From the NCBI GenBank assembly GCA_023663815.1, contig JAMPGS010000006.1:1-45313 (forward strand): 45,313 nucleotides of DNA, given 5' to 3'. The translations under genes and the position numbers were made by a program. Under the pieces are notes generated by a model, which did no database searches, was not told where the DNA came from, and saw only the letters and a list, made by a program, of their open reading frames with translations. Shown here piece by piece: positions 16,877 through 26,632 of this stretch. How positions within the stretch are numbered: the first letter of the stretch is position 1; every line of letters starts with the position of its first letter. Origin of the DNA: Clostridium sp. (lineage in GTDB: Bacteria > Bacillota > Clostridia > Lachnospirales > Lachnospiraceae).

Positions 16877-17251
16877 ATGAAAAATTCTTCCATGAAGAAA
16901 ACGTTTATGAATACTCATATGGGGAATGTTGCGATTGACAGTGAAGTGATAGCCCAATATGCCGGCGGCATTGCTATGGAATGTTTCGGCGTGGTGGGAA
17001 TGGCCGGCATCAATGTAAAGGACGGCCTTGTCAAATTGCTGAAAAAGGAAAGCATGACGAGAGGAATCAACGTATTTATTAAAAATAATAAACTGACGAT
17101 TAATTTTCACGTGATTGTGGCCTATGGCGTAAGCATCCTTGCCGTGAGCGATAATCTTGTCAGCAATGTAAAATACAAGGTAGAGGAATTCACAGGAATA
17201 GAAGTTGAAAAAATAAACATCTTTGTAGAAGGTGTTAGAGTGATTGATTAA
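16877..17251 (+). CDS. Asp23/Gls24 family envelope stress response protein
   Basis: A 124-residue Asp23 (DUF322, YloU-like) protein: GNVAIDSEVIAQYAGGIA, CFGVVGMAG, INFHVIVAYGVSI and a C-terminal GIEVEKINIFVEGV, all family hallmarks. Asp23 proteins sit at the membrane in some Firmicutes and are linked to envelope homeostasis; the gene almost always precedes fakA (yloV). AAGGAGG is 7 bases before ATG 16877. Two alternative internal ATGs (residues 6 and 11) exist, but the first has the best ribosome site. The spacing to fakA is 12 bases, so they are co-transcribed. Confidence 0.93.
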   Translation: MKNSSMKKTFMNTHMGNVAIDSEVIAQYAGGIAMECFGVVGMAGINVKDGLVKLLKKESMTRGINVFIKNNKLTINFHVIVAYGVSILAVSDNLVSNVKYKVEEFTGIEVEKINIFVEGVRVID

Positions 17252-17263
17252 GGAGGACTTGCT

Positions 17264-18928
17264 GTGACTAATACAATCGACGCTAAGATACTTGCAAAGA
17301 TGTTCTTAGCCGGAGCCAAAAATCTGGAATCCAAGAAGGAATGGATTAACGACTTAAACGTTTTCCCTGTACCGGACGGTGACACGGGAACAAATATGAC
17401 CCTGACAATTATGTCTGCCGCAAAGGATGTGGCCGCCATGGAGAACATTGACATGATTTCTCTGTGCAAGGCAATCTCTTCCGGTTCCTTGCGGGGAGCA
17501 AGAGGTAATTCGGGCGTTATTTTATCGCAGTTGTTCCGCGGCTTTACAAAGTCTATCAAAAACAGTACCAATTTGGACATCCCTATGTTTGCGGACGCCT
17601 TTGAAAAAGCGGTTGAGACTGCCTATAAGGCGGTTATGAAGCCCAAGGAAGGCACGATTTTAACCGTGGCGAAGGGCGCGGCCACAAAAGCAAGGCAGCT
17701 TTCCGACGAGGGATGCGAGGATTTTGCTCTGTTCTTTGACGAAGTCATCAAGTATGCCGACGAGGTTTTGGAGAAAACCCCGGAGCTGCTTCCCGTGCTG
17801 AAGCAGGCAGGCGTGGTGGATTCCGGCGGACAGGGGCTTATGCAGGTTTTAAAGGGCGCTTACGACGCGTTTATGGGCAAGGAAGTGGACTTTAGCATTG
17901 AGGAGAATCCCTCCGCTCCTTCCGTGGGCTCAGGCAAAGGGGCGCAGGCGGATGTGGATATCAAGTACGGTTATTGTACGGAATTCATCATCATGCTGAA
18001 CAGGAACTTTAATATTAAAAATGAAATGGATTTTAAGGATTACTTGGAATCTATTGGCGATTCCATCGTGGTGGTTGCGGATGACGGCGTGGTAAAGGTA
18101 CACGTACATACCAACGACCCCGGACTTGCTATCCAGAGGGCGCTTAAGTATGGCGCGTTATCCAATTTAAAAATCGACAATATGCGTCTGGAGCATCAGG
18201 AAAAGCTCTTTAAAAATGAAGAGGGACAAGCTAAGACGCCGGAAGAAGAAGCGGAACCTATGCCGCACAAGGAGATAGGCTTTATTGCCGTTTCCGTGGG
18301 GGCGGGCATCAATGAAATATTTACCGGGCTGGGCGTCGATTATGTAATCGAGGGCGGCCAGACCATGAACCCCAGCACGGAGGATATCTTAAACGCTATC
18401 GACAGGGTAAATGCGGATACAGTCTTCATTTTCCCCAACAACAAAAATATCATTTTGGCGGCCAATCAGGCCCAGACAATGGTGAAGGACAAGAAGATTG
18501 TGGTAGTTCCCACCAAGACGGTGCCCCAGGGAATCACAGCCATTATCAATTACGTGCCCGATATGTCGGTGGAAGAAAACGAGGAGACTATGAAGTCGGA
18601 GATTACCCATGTAAAGACCGGCGAGGTCACTTACGCGGTCAGGGATACGGTGATTGACAACAAGGAAATCAGCCAAGGCGACTATATGGGTATCGGGGAC
18701 GATGGCATCCTCGCCGTGGGAACGGACGTTGCCGACGTGGCATTCAACATGGTAAAAGAAATGATGAGCGATGACCTTGAGCTAATCAGTATCTATTACG
18801 GACAGGACGTCACGGAGGAGGCAGCCGGGATGTTCAAAGAAAAAATCATGCAGGAATACCCTTCCTGCGACGTGGAACTGCAGTTTGGCGGACAGCCGAT
18901 TTACTACTATATTATTTCCGCAGAGTAA
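17264..18928 (+). CDS. fakA: Fatty acid kinase catalytic subunit FakA (DAK2/YloV family)
   Basis: A 554-residue protein starting at GTG 17264 behind GGAGG. The N-terminal DhaL-type kinase domain shows VPDGDTGTNM (metal and nucleotide aspartates, about residues 35-45) and SLRGARGNSGVILSQL. A middle linker is followed by a DegV-like C-terminal domain (VSVGAGI, EGGQTMNPST, FPNNKN). FakA phosphorylates exogenous fatty acids bound to a FakB (DegV-family) protein. A DegV-family gene lies two genes downstream, so the window supplies both probable subunits. The family length is usual. Confidence 0.93.
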   Translation: MTNTIDAKILAKMFLAGAKNLESKKEWINDLNVFPVPDGDTGTNMTLTIMSAAKDVAAMENIDMISLCKAISSGSLRGARGNSGVILSQLFRGFTKSIKNSTNLDIPMFADAFEKAVETAYKAVMKPKEGTILTVAKGAATKARQLSDEGCEDFALFFDEVIKYADEVLEKTPELLPVLKQAGVVDSGGQGLMQVLKGAYDAFMGKEVDFSIEENPSAPSVGSGKGAQADVDIKYGYCTEFIIMLNRNFNIKNEMDFKDYLESIGDSIVVVADDGVVKVHVHTNDPGLAIQRALKYGALSNLKIDNMRLEHQEKLFKNEEGQAKTPEEEAEPMPHKEIGFIAVSVGAGINEIFTGLGVDYVIEGGQTMNPSTEDILNAIDRVNADTVFIFPNNKNIILAANQAQTMVKDKKIVVVPTKTVPQGITAIINYVPDMSVEENEETMKSEITHVKTGEVTYAVRDTVIDNKEISQGDYMGIGDDGILAVGTDVADVAFNMVKEMMSDDLELISIYYGQDVTEEAAGMFKEKIMQEYPSCDVELQFGGQPIYYYIISAE

Positions 18929-18947
18929 TTTTGACGTGAAACGCATT

Positions 18948-19066
18948 GCGCAAGGAGGACGGAATAGCCGTCCTCTTTGCGCGTGCAACGAGCCAAGCGG
19001 AAGTGCTTGCACTTCCATTTGGCGACTGCCGCGACAGCGAGACGCTAGTCGAGCGCGCGTGCAACG
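18948..19066 (+). repeat. Multi-hairpin repeat element, copy A
   Basis: Three hairpins lie in the fakA-recG spacer. Hairpin 1 pairs 18948-18962 with 18968-18982 (15 pairs, one G-U, loop AATAG). Hairpin 2 spans 18992-19023 with core GGAAGTG/CACTTCC. Hairpin 3 spans about 19023-19051 (CGACT/AGTCG with inner AGCG/CGCT). A 12-base direct repeat GCGCGTGCAACG occurs at 18979-18990 and 19055-19066. The junction TTGCGC-4 bases-AACGAGC-(C)AAGC is shared with copy B at 30136. The frame happens to stay open through it, which would give recG a false N-terminal extension. No T-run follows, so it is not an ordinary terminator. Confidence 0.65.
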
Positions 19067-19104
19067 TAAAAAACAAAACCATATATGGCCATGAGGAATA
19101 CGGA

Positions 19105-21165
19105 ATGAAAGACGCAGATGCGATTACCAGCCTAAAAGGAATCGGCGAAAAGACGGCAAAGCTCTTTTACCGCCTTGGAATCTCCAAGACCTCGGAGCTT
19201 CTTTTCTATTATCCCAGAGGCTATGAAACCTTTGAGCCGCCCGTGAAGCTGGCAAAGGCGGCGACGGATAAGCCGGTCACCTTGGAGCTTTTTCTTTTGG
19301 GGGATTTTAAATGGAAGAAGGTGCGGAACCTCTCCATTGGGACGGGGCTTTGCAGCGACGGGGAAAATAAAATTTCCATCACCTACTTCAACGCTCCTTA
19401 CCTGAAAAAAAGGCTGTCCGCTGGAAGCTCCTATTTGTTCCGCGGAAAACTGAAAATAGAAAACGGAAAATACGCCATGGACCAGCCAAAGCTGTATACA
19501 TGGGCGGAATATGAAGAGCTGATGGGACAGCTTTGGCCCTGCTACAGCCTTACGGCGGGGCTTACCAACAGGGCCGTCACAAAAGCGGTATCGCAGGCCG
19601 TCGAACGATTTTCGGAGGAGGAATATCTTCCCGAAGAGGTTCTTAAGGAATACGGGCTTGTCTCAAGGCTTCATGCAATCAGCCAAATTCATTTTCCAAA
19701 GGATTATGACAGTCTCATAGAGGCCCGCAGGAGGCTGGTATTCGATGAATTTTTCTTATTCCTTTTGTCCGTCAGGAAAATGAAGGAGTACAACGAAGAG
19801 CTTTTGACCGATTATCCCATGATGGAGACCGCGTGGACAAACCGCTTTCTGGAAAAGCTTCCCTACAGGCTCACAAACGCCCAGCAAAGAGTGTGGGGAG
19901 AAATACAGAGGGACCTAGTCAGCGAAAAGTGCATGAACCGGCTGATTCAGGGGGACGTGGGCTCTGGGAAAACGATACTTGCCTTTTTGGCGCTTTTGCT
20001 TACGGTGAGCAACGGTTATCAGGGAGCCTTGATGGCCCCCACGGAGATATTGGCGACGCAGCATTTCGAGCAGATGCGCCATTTGACGGAGAGGTATTCC
20101 CTTCCCTTTAAACCGGCGCTTTTAACCGGCTCCCTCTCGGCCGCGGCGAAAAAGGAAATTTACCGGAAAATTGAATCCGGGGAGGTAAACGTTATCATTG
20201 GAACCCACGCCTTAATACAGGAAAAAGTCTCCTACAAATCGCTGGCCTTGGTGATTACCGACGAACAGCACCGCTTCGGCGTCCGCCAGCGGGAAATCCT
20301 TGGCGAAAAGGGCGGGCGGGCCAACGTGCTGGTGATGAGCGCAACCCCTATTCCAAGAACCCTCGCCATCATTTTATACGGGGATATGCACCTGTCCATG
20401 GTGGACGAGCTGCCTGTAGGCAGGCTGCCCATCAAAAACTGTGTGGTGAATACCTCCTATCGGAAGAAAGCCTATGAGTTTATCACAAGGGAAGTGCAGA
20501 AAGGCAATCAAGCCTATGTGATATGTCCCATGGTGGAGGCGGACGAGGGCTCGGATTCCTCCATAGAGAATGTGACGGACTACTGCGAAAAGTTTCGGAG
20601 CATACTGCCGGAGGAAATTCATGTGGAGCTGCTTCACGGCAAAATGCGGCCTGCGGACAAGAAAAGAATCATGGAAGCCTTTGCCAATGGGGATATCCAT
20701 GTTCTGGTATCAACCACGGTGATTGAGGTGGGAATCAACGTGCCGAACGCTACGGTGATGATGATTGAAAACGCGGAGCGGTTTGGCTTAGCCCAGCTCC
20801 ACCAGCTTCGGGGAAGAATCGGGAGAGGGCAGGCGCAGTCCTACTGCATTTTTATCAACGCTTCCGACAAAGAAGAATCCATGGAACGGCTGAAAATATT
20901 AAACAAATCCAACGACGGCTTTTACATTGCCGAGGAGGACTTAAAGCTTCGGGGGCCGGGGGATTTGTTTGGAATCAGGCAGAGCGGCGCAATGGAATTT
21001 CGGATTGCCGACATTTATCAGGATGCGGAAATTTTGAAAAAAATCAGCGTTACAGTAGATGCGATTCTTGAGAAGGACAGGGAGCTTGCGCAGGAAAAGT
21101 ATGCGCTCCTTCGGCGGTATCTGGATGAAAATGCTGGAAATTTTATTGACTTTAGAACAATCTGA
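19105..21165 (+). CDS. recG: ATP-dependent DNA helicase RecG
   Basis: A 686-residue RecG, normal length. The N-terminal wedge region starts with SLKGIGEKTAKLF. Helicase motifs in order are Walker A GDVGSGKT at about 285-292, DEQH with the family tail RFG at about 385, MSATPIPRTLAI, and motif VI QLRGRIGRG; LRGPGDLFGIRQSG lies near the C-terminus. RecG remodels stalled replication forks and Holliday junctions. The start is ATG 19105, with GAGGA 7 bases upstream; the frame is open 53 codons further back only because repeat copy A has no stop in this frame. Confidence 0.96.
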   Translation: MKDADAITSLKGIGEKTAKLFYRLGISKTSELLFYYPRGYETFEPPVKLAKAATDKPVTLELFLLGDFKWKKVRNLSIGTGLCSDGENKISITYFNAPYLKKRLSAGSSYLFRGKLKIENGKYAMDQPKLYTWAEYEELMGQLWPCYSLTAGLTNRAVTKAVSQAVERFSEEEYLPEEVLKEYGLVSRLHAISQIHFPKDYDSLIEARRRLVFDEFFLFLLSVRKMKEYNEELLTDYPMMETAWTNRFLEKLPYRLTNAQQRVWGEIQRDLVSEKCMNRLIQGDVGSGKTILAFLALLLTVSNGYQGALMAPTEILATQHFEQMRHLTERYSLPFKPALLTGSLSAAAKKEIYRKIESGEVNVIIGTHALIQEKVSYKSLALVITDEQHRFGVRQREILGEKGGRANVLVMSATPIPRTLAIILYGDMHLSMVDELPVGRLPIKNCVVNTSYRKKAYEFITREVQKGNQAYVICPMVEADEGSDSSIENVTDYCEKFRSILPEEIHVELLHGKMRPADKKRIMEAFANGDIHVLVSTTVIEVGINVPNATVMMIENAERFGLAQLHQLRGRIGRGQAQSYCIFINASDKEESMERLKILNKSNDGFYIAEEDLKLRGPGDLFGIRQSGAMEFRIADIYQDAEILKKISVTVDAILEKDRELAQEKYALLRRYLDENAGNFIDFRTI

Positions 21166-21194
21166 CAGTAAGATATATTTGCATTGAGGAAAGG

Positions 21195-22073
21195 ATGGAA
21201 AATAAATTGAGCGGAAAAGTTGCGGTTGTAACAGATTCAAACAGCGGTATCACGCAGGCGGAGGCAAAGGAACTTGGAGTAATTGTCCTCCCCATGCCTT
21301 TTATGATTAACGAGGAGACCTTTTTTGAGGATATCACCTTGACGCAGGAGGAGTTTTACGAGCGTTTGGAATCCGGGGCCGAGGTAGTTACCAGCCAGCC
21401 AAGTCCCGAATCCGTCATTAATTTGTGGAAGGAAACCTTGGCGGAATACGATGAGATTGTCCATATCCCCATGAGCAGCGGCTTATCGGGCTCCTGCCAA
21501 AGCGCAATTATGCTTGCGGAGGATTTTGACGGGAAGGTTCAAGTTGCCAACAATCAGAGAATTTCCGTCACCCAAAGGCAGTCCGTTTTGGATGCGAAGC
21601 TTTTGGCAGAAAGAGGCATGAGCGCGGCGGAAATCAAGGATTTTCTTGAGAAAGATAAATTTAATTCCAGCATTTACATTATGCTGGACACCTTATATTA
21701 TTTGAAAAAGGGCGGGAGAATCACTCCCGCGGCGGCGGCAATCGGGACGATTCTGCGCTTAAAGCCGGTGCTTCAAATTCAAGGGGAAAAGCTGGACGCC
21801 TACGCAAAGGCCCGCACGGTAAGCCAAGGCAAGTCGATTATGATAAGCGCCATAAGGAGCGATATGGAAAACCGCTTCGGAGGAGCAGCCGCCGACAATA
21901 TTTGGCTGGAAATTGCCTATTCCAAGGATTTAGGGGCGGCGGAGCAGTTTAAGGAGGAGCTTCTTAAGGAGTTCCCCGGCTTTGATATCGTTATCAGCCC
22001 TCTTTCCTTGAGCGTTGCCTGCCATATTGGGCCGGGATCGCTGGCGGTGGCCTGCTGTAAGAAAATCAACTAA
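21195..22073 (+). CDS. DegV family fatty-acid-binding protein (FakB-like)
   Basis: A 292-residue DegV protein: VAVVTDSNSGI at the N-terminus, the conserved TSQPSPE lipid-contact motif, PMSSGLSGSCQSA, LYYLKKGGRI and a C-terminal GPGSLAVA. DegV proteins bind one fatty acid and present it to FakA for phosphorylation. The start ATG 21195 is next to AGGAAAGG. It is 29 bases after recG and 21 bases before the topoisomerase B gene, so probably in the same transcript. Assignment as the FakB partner is inferred from family and neighbourhood. Confidence 0.92.
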   Translation: MENKLSGKVAVVTDSNSGITQAEAKELGVIVLPMPFMINEETFFEDITLTQEEFYERLESGAEVVTSQPSPESVINLWKETLAEYDEIVHIPMSSGLSGSCQSAIMLAEDFDGKVQVANNQRISVTQRQSVLDAKLLAERGMSAAEIKDFLEKDKFNSSIYIMLDTLYYLKKGGRITPAAAAIGTILRLKPVLQIQGEKLDAYAKARTVSQGKSIMISAIRSDMENRFGGAAADNIWLEIAYSKDLGAAEQFKEELLKEFPGFDIVISPLSLSVACHIGPGSLAVACCKKIN

Positions 22074-22094
22074 GAGCAAGAGAGGTTTGCATAA

Positions 22095-24017
22095 ATGGCA
22101 AAAACGGAGGTTTATGATGCTTCCAGTATCATTGTATTAGAGGGACTTGAAGCCGTAAGGAAAAGGCCGGGCATGTACATCGGCAGCGTTTCCACCAGAG
22201 GGTTAAACCACCTCGTCTATGAGATGGTGGATAACGCGGTGGACGAACATTTAGCGGGGCACTGCAGTAAAATATTCGTGACGCTGGAAGCCGACGGCTC
22301 CGCCACGGTGGAGGACGACGGCCGCGGGATTCCCGTGGGAAAGCATGAAAAGGGAATCAGCGCGGAGCGGCTGGTGTTTACCACCCTTCACGCAGGCGGA
22401 AAGTTTGACGATTCCGCCTACAAGACCAGCGGCGGGCTTCACGGCGTGGGTTCCTCCGTGGTAAACGCACTTTCCGCAAGATTGACCGTACAGGTCAAGA
22501 CCGGCGGCCGCATTTACGAGGATAAATACGAGCGGGGAAATCCTGTAGTGGAGCTTGAGGACGGCCTGCTTCCGGTAATCGGCAAGACAAAGGAAAGCGG
22601 CACAAAAGTAAATTTTCTGCCGGACGATACGATTTTTGACAAGACAAGGTTTAAGGAGGACGATATCAAGAGCCGGATGCATGAAACCGCCTACTTAAAC
22701 CCGGAGCTTACGATTATTTTTGAGGATAAGCGGAAGGAAGAGCCGGAGCATATAGAGTACCATGAGCCGGACGGGATTACGGGCTTTATCAGGGATATGA
22801 ATAAATCCAAGGAAAGCATCTGCGACGTGATTTACTTCAAGGGGGAAAGCGAGGGTATTTCCGTGGAAGGAGCTTTCCAGTACATCAATGAATTTCATGA
22901 AAATGTGCTTGGCTTCTGCAATAATATCTACAATTCGGAGGGCGGCGCCCACTTGACGGGCTTTAAGACCGCTTTTACCAACATTATCAACACTTACGCC
23001 AGAGATTTAAATATTTTAAAGGAAAAGGATGCCAACTTTACCGGTACGGACGTGCGGAATGGGATGACGGCGGTTATTTCCATCAAGCACCCGGATCCCA
23101 GATTTGAGGGGCAGACCAAGACCAAGCTGGACAATCAGGACGCGGCAAAGGCGGTTTCCAAGATTACCGCCGACGAGGTTGTCCGCTATTTCGATAGAAA
23201 TCTGGACGTCTTAAAAAATGTTATAGGCTGCGCGGAGAAAGCCGCTAAAATCCGCAAGACGGAGGAAAAGGCCAAGACAAATATGCTGACGAAGCAGAAG
23301 TTTTCCTTTGATTCCAACGGAAAGCTCGCCAACTGCGAATCCCGCGACGCAAAAAAGTGCGAAATCTTTATCGTGGAGGGCGATTCCGCGGGGGGCAGCG
23401 CAAAGATGGCGAGGAACCGGGCTTATCAGGCCATTTTGCCTATCCGCGGGAAAATATTGAACGTGGAGAAGGCAAGCATCGACAAGGTGCTCGCCAACGC
23501 GGAAATCAAAACCATGATTTACGCCTTTGGCTGCGGTTTTTCGGAGGGCTACGGCAGCGATTTTGATATCTCAAAGCTCCGCTATGATAAAATTATCATT
23601 ATGGCCGATGCGGACGTGGACGGCGCCCATATTTCCACGCTGCTGCTCACATTGTTTTACCGGTTTATGCCGGAGCTTATCTACGAGGGGCATGTATACA
23701 TTGCCATGCCGCCCCTCTATAAAGCTATGCCCAGCAAAGGGGCGGAGGAATATCTCTACGATGACAAGGCCTTAGAGAAATACCGGAAACGCCACAAGGG
23801 CCCTTTTACCCTGCAGAGATACAAGGGACTTGGGGAGATGGACGCCTCCCAGCTCTGGGAGACCACCTTAAATCCTGAGACAAGAATTTTAAAACAGGTT
23901 GCAATCGAGGACGCGCGCATGGCCTCGGAGGTGACGGAAATGCTGATGGGGACGGACGTGCCGCCCAGAAAAGCCTTTATTTACGAGCACGCCACCGACG
24001 CGGAGCTCGACGTTTAA
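22095..24017 (+). CDS. Type II DNA topoisomerase subunit B (ParE/GyrB-like)
   Basis: A 640-residue ATPase subunit with complete GHKL and Toprim domains: RKRPGMYIGS, VDNAVDEH, DDGRGIPV and GGLHGVGSSVVNAL, then the Toprim motifs EGDSAGGSAK and DADVDGAHI, and QRYKGLGEMD near the end. It hydrolyses ATP to drive strand passage with the A subunit encoded 93 bases downstream. The Toprim context reads AKMARNRAYQAILPIRGKILNVEKA; typical GyrB has AKQGRDR here. The absence of oriC genes nearby and the nature of the A subunit favour a second, topoisomerase IV-type enzyme, but GyrB cannot be excluded by eye. Confidence 0.85.
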   Translation: MAKTEVYDASSIIVLEGLEAVRKRPGMYIGSVSTRGLNHLVYEMVDNAVDEHLAGHCSKIFVTLEADGSATVEDDGRGIPVGKHEKGISAERLVFTTLHAGGKFDDSAYKTSGGLHGVGSSVVNALSARLTVQVKTGGRIYEDKYERGNPVVELEDGLLPVIGKTKESGTKVNFLPDDTIFDKTRFKEDDIKSRMHETAYLNPELTIIFEDKRKEEPEHIEYHEPDGITGFIRDMNKSKESICDVIYFKGESEGISVEGAFQYINEFHENVLGFCNNIYNSEGGAHLTGFKTAFTNIINTYARDLNILKEKDANFTGTDVRNGMTAVISIKHPDPRFEGQTKTKLDNQDAAKAVSKITADEVVRYFDRNLDVLKNVIGCAEKAAKIRKTEEKAKTNMLTKQKFSFDSNGKLANCESRDAKKCEIFIVEGDSAGGSAKMARNRAYQAILPIRGKILNVEKASIDKVLANAEIKTMIYAFGCGFSEGYGSDFDISKLRYDKIIIMADADVDGAHISTLLLTLFYRFMPELIYEGHVYIAMPPLYKAMPSKGAEEYLYDDKALEKYRKRHKGPFTLQRYKGLGEMDASQLWETTLNPETRILKQVAIEDARMASEVTEMLMGTDVPPRKAFIYEHATDAELDV

Positions 24018-24110
24018 CCATAAAGCATGAGCGTGGGGCTTGATGTTTAGCTAAGGGCATCGATGGGGACAAAGTTCGGCGCTTAATCATAGAGGGAACA
24101 GGGGAAAAGA

Positions 24111-26348
24111 ATGGAAGAGACAATTATCAAAGCCGAATATTCCGAGGTAATGCAGAAATCCTATATCGACTATGCTATGAGCGTCATCATTGCAAGGGCC
24201 CTGCCGGACGCGCGGGACGGCTTAAAGCCGGTGCAGAGGCGGGTTCTGTATGATATGCATGAGCTGGGAATTAGGTACGACAGGCCCTACCGGAAAAGCG
24301 CCCGTATCGTGGGGGACACCATGGGTAAATACCATCCCCATGGCGACAGCTCCATCTATGACGCCTTGGTGGTGATGACGCAGGATTTTAAAAAGGGGCT
24401 TCCCCTGATTGACGGCCACGGCAATTTCGGCAATATCGAGGGAGACGGAGCCGCCGCCATGCGTTACACGGAGGCCAGATTGGAGCAAATTACGCAGGAG
24501 GCCTTTTTGTCCGATTTGGATAAGGACGTGGTGGACTTTCTCCCCAATTTTGACGAGACGGAAAACGAACCGGCGGTGCTTCCCGCCAAATTTCCCAATC
24601 TCCTAGTAAACGGTTCCGAGGGCATTGCGGTGGGAATGGCAACCAGCATCCCGCCCCACAATCTTGCGGAGGTGGTTGACGCGGCAAAAGCCTATATGCT
24701 GGACGAAACCATCACAGACGAGGGGCTTATGAAATATGTCAAAGGCCCTGATTTTCCCACTGGCGGGATTGTGATTAACAAGGACGAGCTTGCGGAGATA
24801 TATAAGACCGGCGTGGGAAAAATCAAGGTCCGCGGGAAGGTGGATATTGAAAAGGGAAAGGCCGGAAGGATTAATGTGGTAATCAGCGAAATCCCTTATC
24901 CCATGATAGGGGCAAATATCTCAAAGTTTTTAATGGACGTGGCAGCCCTTTCTGAGAGCAAAAAAGCGCCGGATATCGTGGACATTTCCAATCAGTCCTC
25001 CAAGGAGGGCATCCGGATTGTCATTGAGCTTAAGAGGGACGCGGACGCCGGCAACTTTGTCAATATGCTCTACAAAAAGACCCGCCTTGAGGATACCTTT
25101 GGGGTCAACATGCTTGCCATTGCGGACGGACGCCCTGAGGTTATGAGCCTTAAACAGATTATCAAGCACAATGTGGATTTTCAATTTCAGGTAGCCACCA
25201 GAAAATATACCACATTGCTTGCAAAGGAAAGAGAAAAAAAGGAAATTCAGGAGGGCCTCATCAAAGCCTGTAATGTAATCGATCTAGTGATAGAAATTTT
25301 GCGGGGCTCCAGAGACCGGGCCATGGCAAAGGCCTGTCTGGTGGAGGGAAAGACCACCGGAATCAAATTCCGTTCAAGGGAATCCAAAATCATGGCCTCC
25401 CAGCTTATGTTTACGGAAAAGCAGGCAAACGCCATACTGGAAATGCGTTTATATAAATTGATTGGGCTGGAATTGGAGGCCCTTATCGGCGAGCACGAGG
25501 AGACCATGGCGAATATCTACCGCTATGAGGATATTTTGGAACGCCGGGACTCCATGGCGCAGGTCATCATCAACGAATTAGAGGCTATCAAAAAAGCCTA
25601 TGGCCGCCGCAGGAGAACCGTTATTGAAAACGCCGCGGAGGCCGTTTACACGGAGAAAAAAGCCGAGGAGATGGAAGTGGTCTTTTTGATGGACCGCTTT
25701 GGCTATGCAAGATGCATTGACACAGCCACCTATGAGCGGAACAGAGAGGCCGCGGAGGCCGAGAATCAATTTGTCTTTTCCTGCAAAAATACGGGGAAGG
25801 TGTGTATTTTTACCAACACGGGACAGCTCCACACGGTGAAGGTTTCGGATATCCCCTTTGGGAAATTCAGGGACAAGGGGATTCCCGTGGATAATGTCAG
25901 CAATTTTAACGGGGAAAAGGAAACCGTTGTGGCCGTGTACAGCCAAAAGAGCTTAAACCTTTACCGATTGATTTTTACCACAAAATCCGCCATGATGAAG
26001 GTGGTGGACGGCGGGGAATTCGACGTTGCCAAGAGAACCGTCGCGGCAACCAAGCTTGGGGAGGGCGACGAGGTGGCGAGCGTCGCCGTGCTGAACGAGC
26101 AGCGGCAGATTGTGCTGCAGAGCGCGGAGGGCTTTTTCCTAAAATTTGACGTGGAGGAAATACCCGACAAAAAGAAAAACGCTTTGGGCGTCCGGGCGAT
26201 GAAGCTGGGGGAAAAGGACTTTGTAGAAAACGTTTACTTTACCGGAACAGGCGAAAGGACCACCGTTGAATATAAAGGGAAAATGCTTGAATTAGGTAAA
26301 ATGAAAACCGCCAAAAGGGACGGGAAGGGTACGAAGGTGAGAGTGTAG
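24111..26348 (+). CDS. Type II DNA topoisomerase subunit A (ParC-like)
   Basis: A 745-residue breakage-reunion subunit. The quinolone-determining region [14 protein letters not shown] sits at about 73-86 and the catalytic tyrosine in [11 protein letters not shown] at Y119; [10 protein letters not shown] precedes it. The C-terminal beta-propeller begins about residue 520 (RFGYARCID...). I see no GyrA box (Q-R-R-G-G-[RK]-G), the motif needed for DNA wrapping by gyrase, and the protein is shorter than typical GyrA (800+). It therefore probably acts as a topoisomerase IV-type or second gyrase-like enzyme. ATG 24111 follows AGGGGAAAAG. The 93-base spacer before it has weak similarity repeats around GTTTAACCATAAAG but no promoter I would call. 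Confidence 0.85.
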   Translation: MEETIIKAEYSEVMQKSYIDYAMSVIIARALPDARDGLKPVQRRVLYDMHELGIRYDRPYRKSARIVGDTMGKYHPHGDSSIYDALVVMTQDFKKGLPLIDGHGNFGNIEGDGAAAMRYTEARLEQITQEAFLSDLDKDVVDFLPNFDETENEPAVLPAKFPNLLVNGSEGIAVGMATSIPPHNLAEVVDAAKAYMLDETITDEGLMKYVKGPDFPTGGIVINKDELAEIYKTGVGKIKVRGKVDIEKGKAGRINVVISEIPYPMIGANISKFLMDVAALSESKKAPDIVDISNQSSKEGIRIVIELKRDADAGNFVNMLYKKTRLEDTFGVNMLAIADGRPEVMSLKQIIKHNVDFQFQVATRKYTTLLAKEREKKEIQEGLIKACNVIDLVIEILRGSRDRAMAKACLVEGKTTGIKFRSRESKIMASQLMFTEKQANAILEMRLYKLIGLELEALIGEHEETMANIYRYEDILERRDSMAQVIINELEAIKKAYGRRRRTVIENAAEAVYTEKKAEEMEVVFLMDRFGYARCIDTATYERNREAAEAENQFVFSCKNTGKVCIFTNTGQLHTVKVSDIPFGKFRDKGIPVDNVSNFNGEKETVVAVYSQKSLNLYRLIFTTKSAMMKVVDGGEFDVAKRTVAATKLGEGDEVASVAVLNEQRQIVLQSAEGFFLKFDVEEIPDKKKNALGVRAMKLGEKDFVENVYFTGTGERTTVEYKGKMLELGKMKTAKRDGKGTKVRV

Positions 26349-26403
26349 GATTTTTGTAAAGTTTTTGATTTTATGGCGGGGTTTTGCTGTGCGGACAGAA
26401 CGC

Positions 26404-26581
26404 ACATGTGCGGGGCGCGCTACATTCGGCATATTTTCTTGGGCACGAGAATACGTGTGCAGGGCGCGCTGTTTTGTGGAAGCTGCATTACGCAAGCGCG
26501 CAATACACAGAGGCTGTTGTATTGCACATGTTGTCTTATGCGCGGCAGGGAACATGTGCAGAGAGGCACGCTGTTTTGTAG
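26404..26581. repeat. Degenerate repeats and hairpin in the topoisomerase-rsmD spacer
   Basis: The 284-base spacer holds three related stretches of the form CRTGTGCRG-G-GCGCGCT, at 26404-26421, 26452-26478 and 26552-26581; the last two continue into CTGTTTTGT. A hairpin CAATACACAG-AGG-CTG-T-TGTATTG lies at 26501-26524. No coding frame shows protein-like composition here. The origin and role are unknown. Confidence 0.5.
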
Positions 26582-26632
26582 ATATGTCATATGCAGGCGG
26601 AAAAGAAGTTTCGCTCAGGGAAAGGAGCAGGT

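Noticed and set aside
18948-18982. Rho-independent terminator of fakA
   Set aside because: The stem is strong but no T-run follows, and the hairpin is part of the larger repeat shared with 30136.
18946-19104. 53-codon N-terminal extension of recG
   Set aside because: It is translated hairpin repeat; RecG homology and a good ribosome site begin at 19105.
24018-24110. Repeat in the topoisomerase B-A spacer
   Set aside because: Three GTTTAAYCATA-like stretches are too diverged and too few to distinguish from chance.
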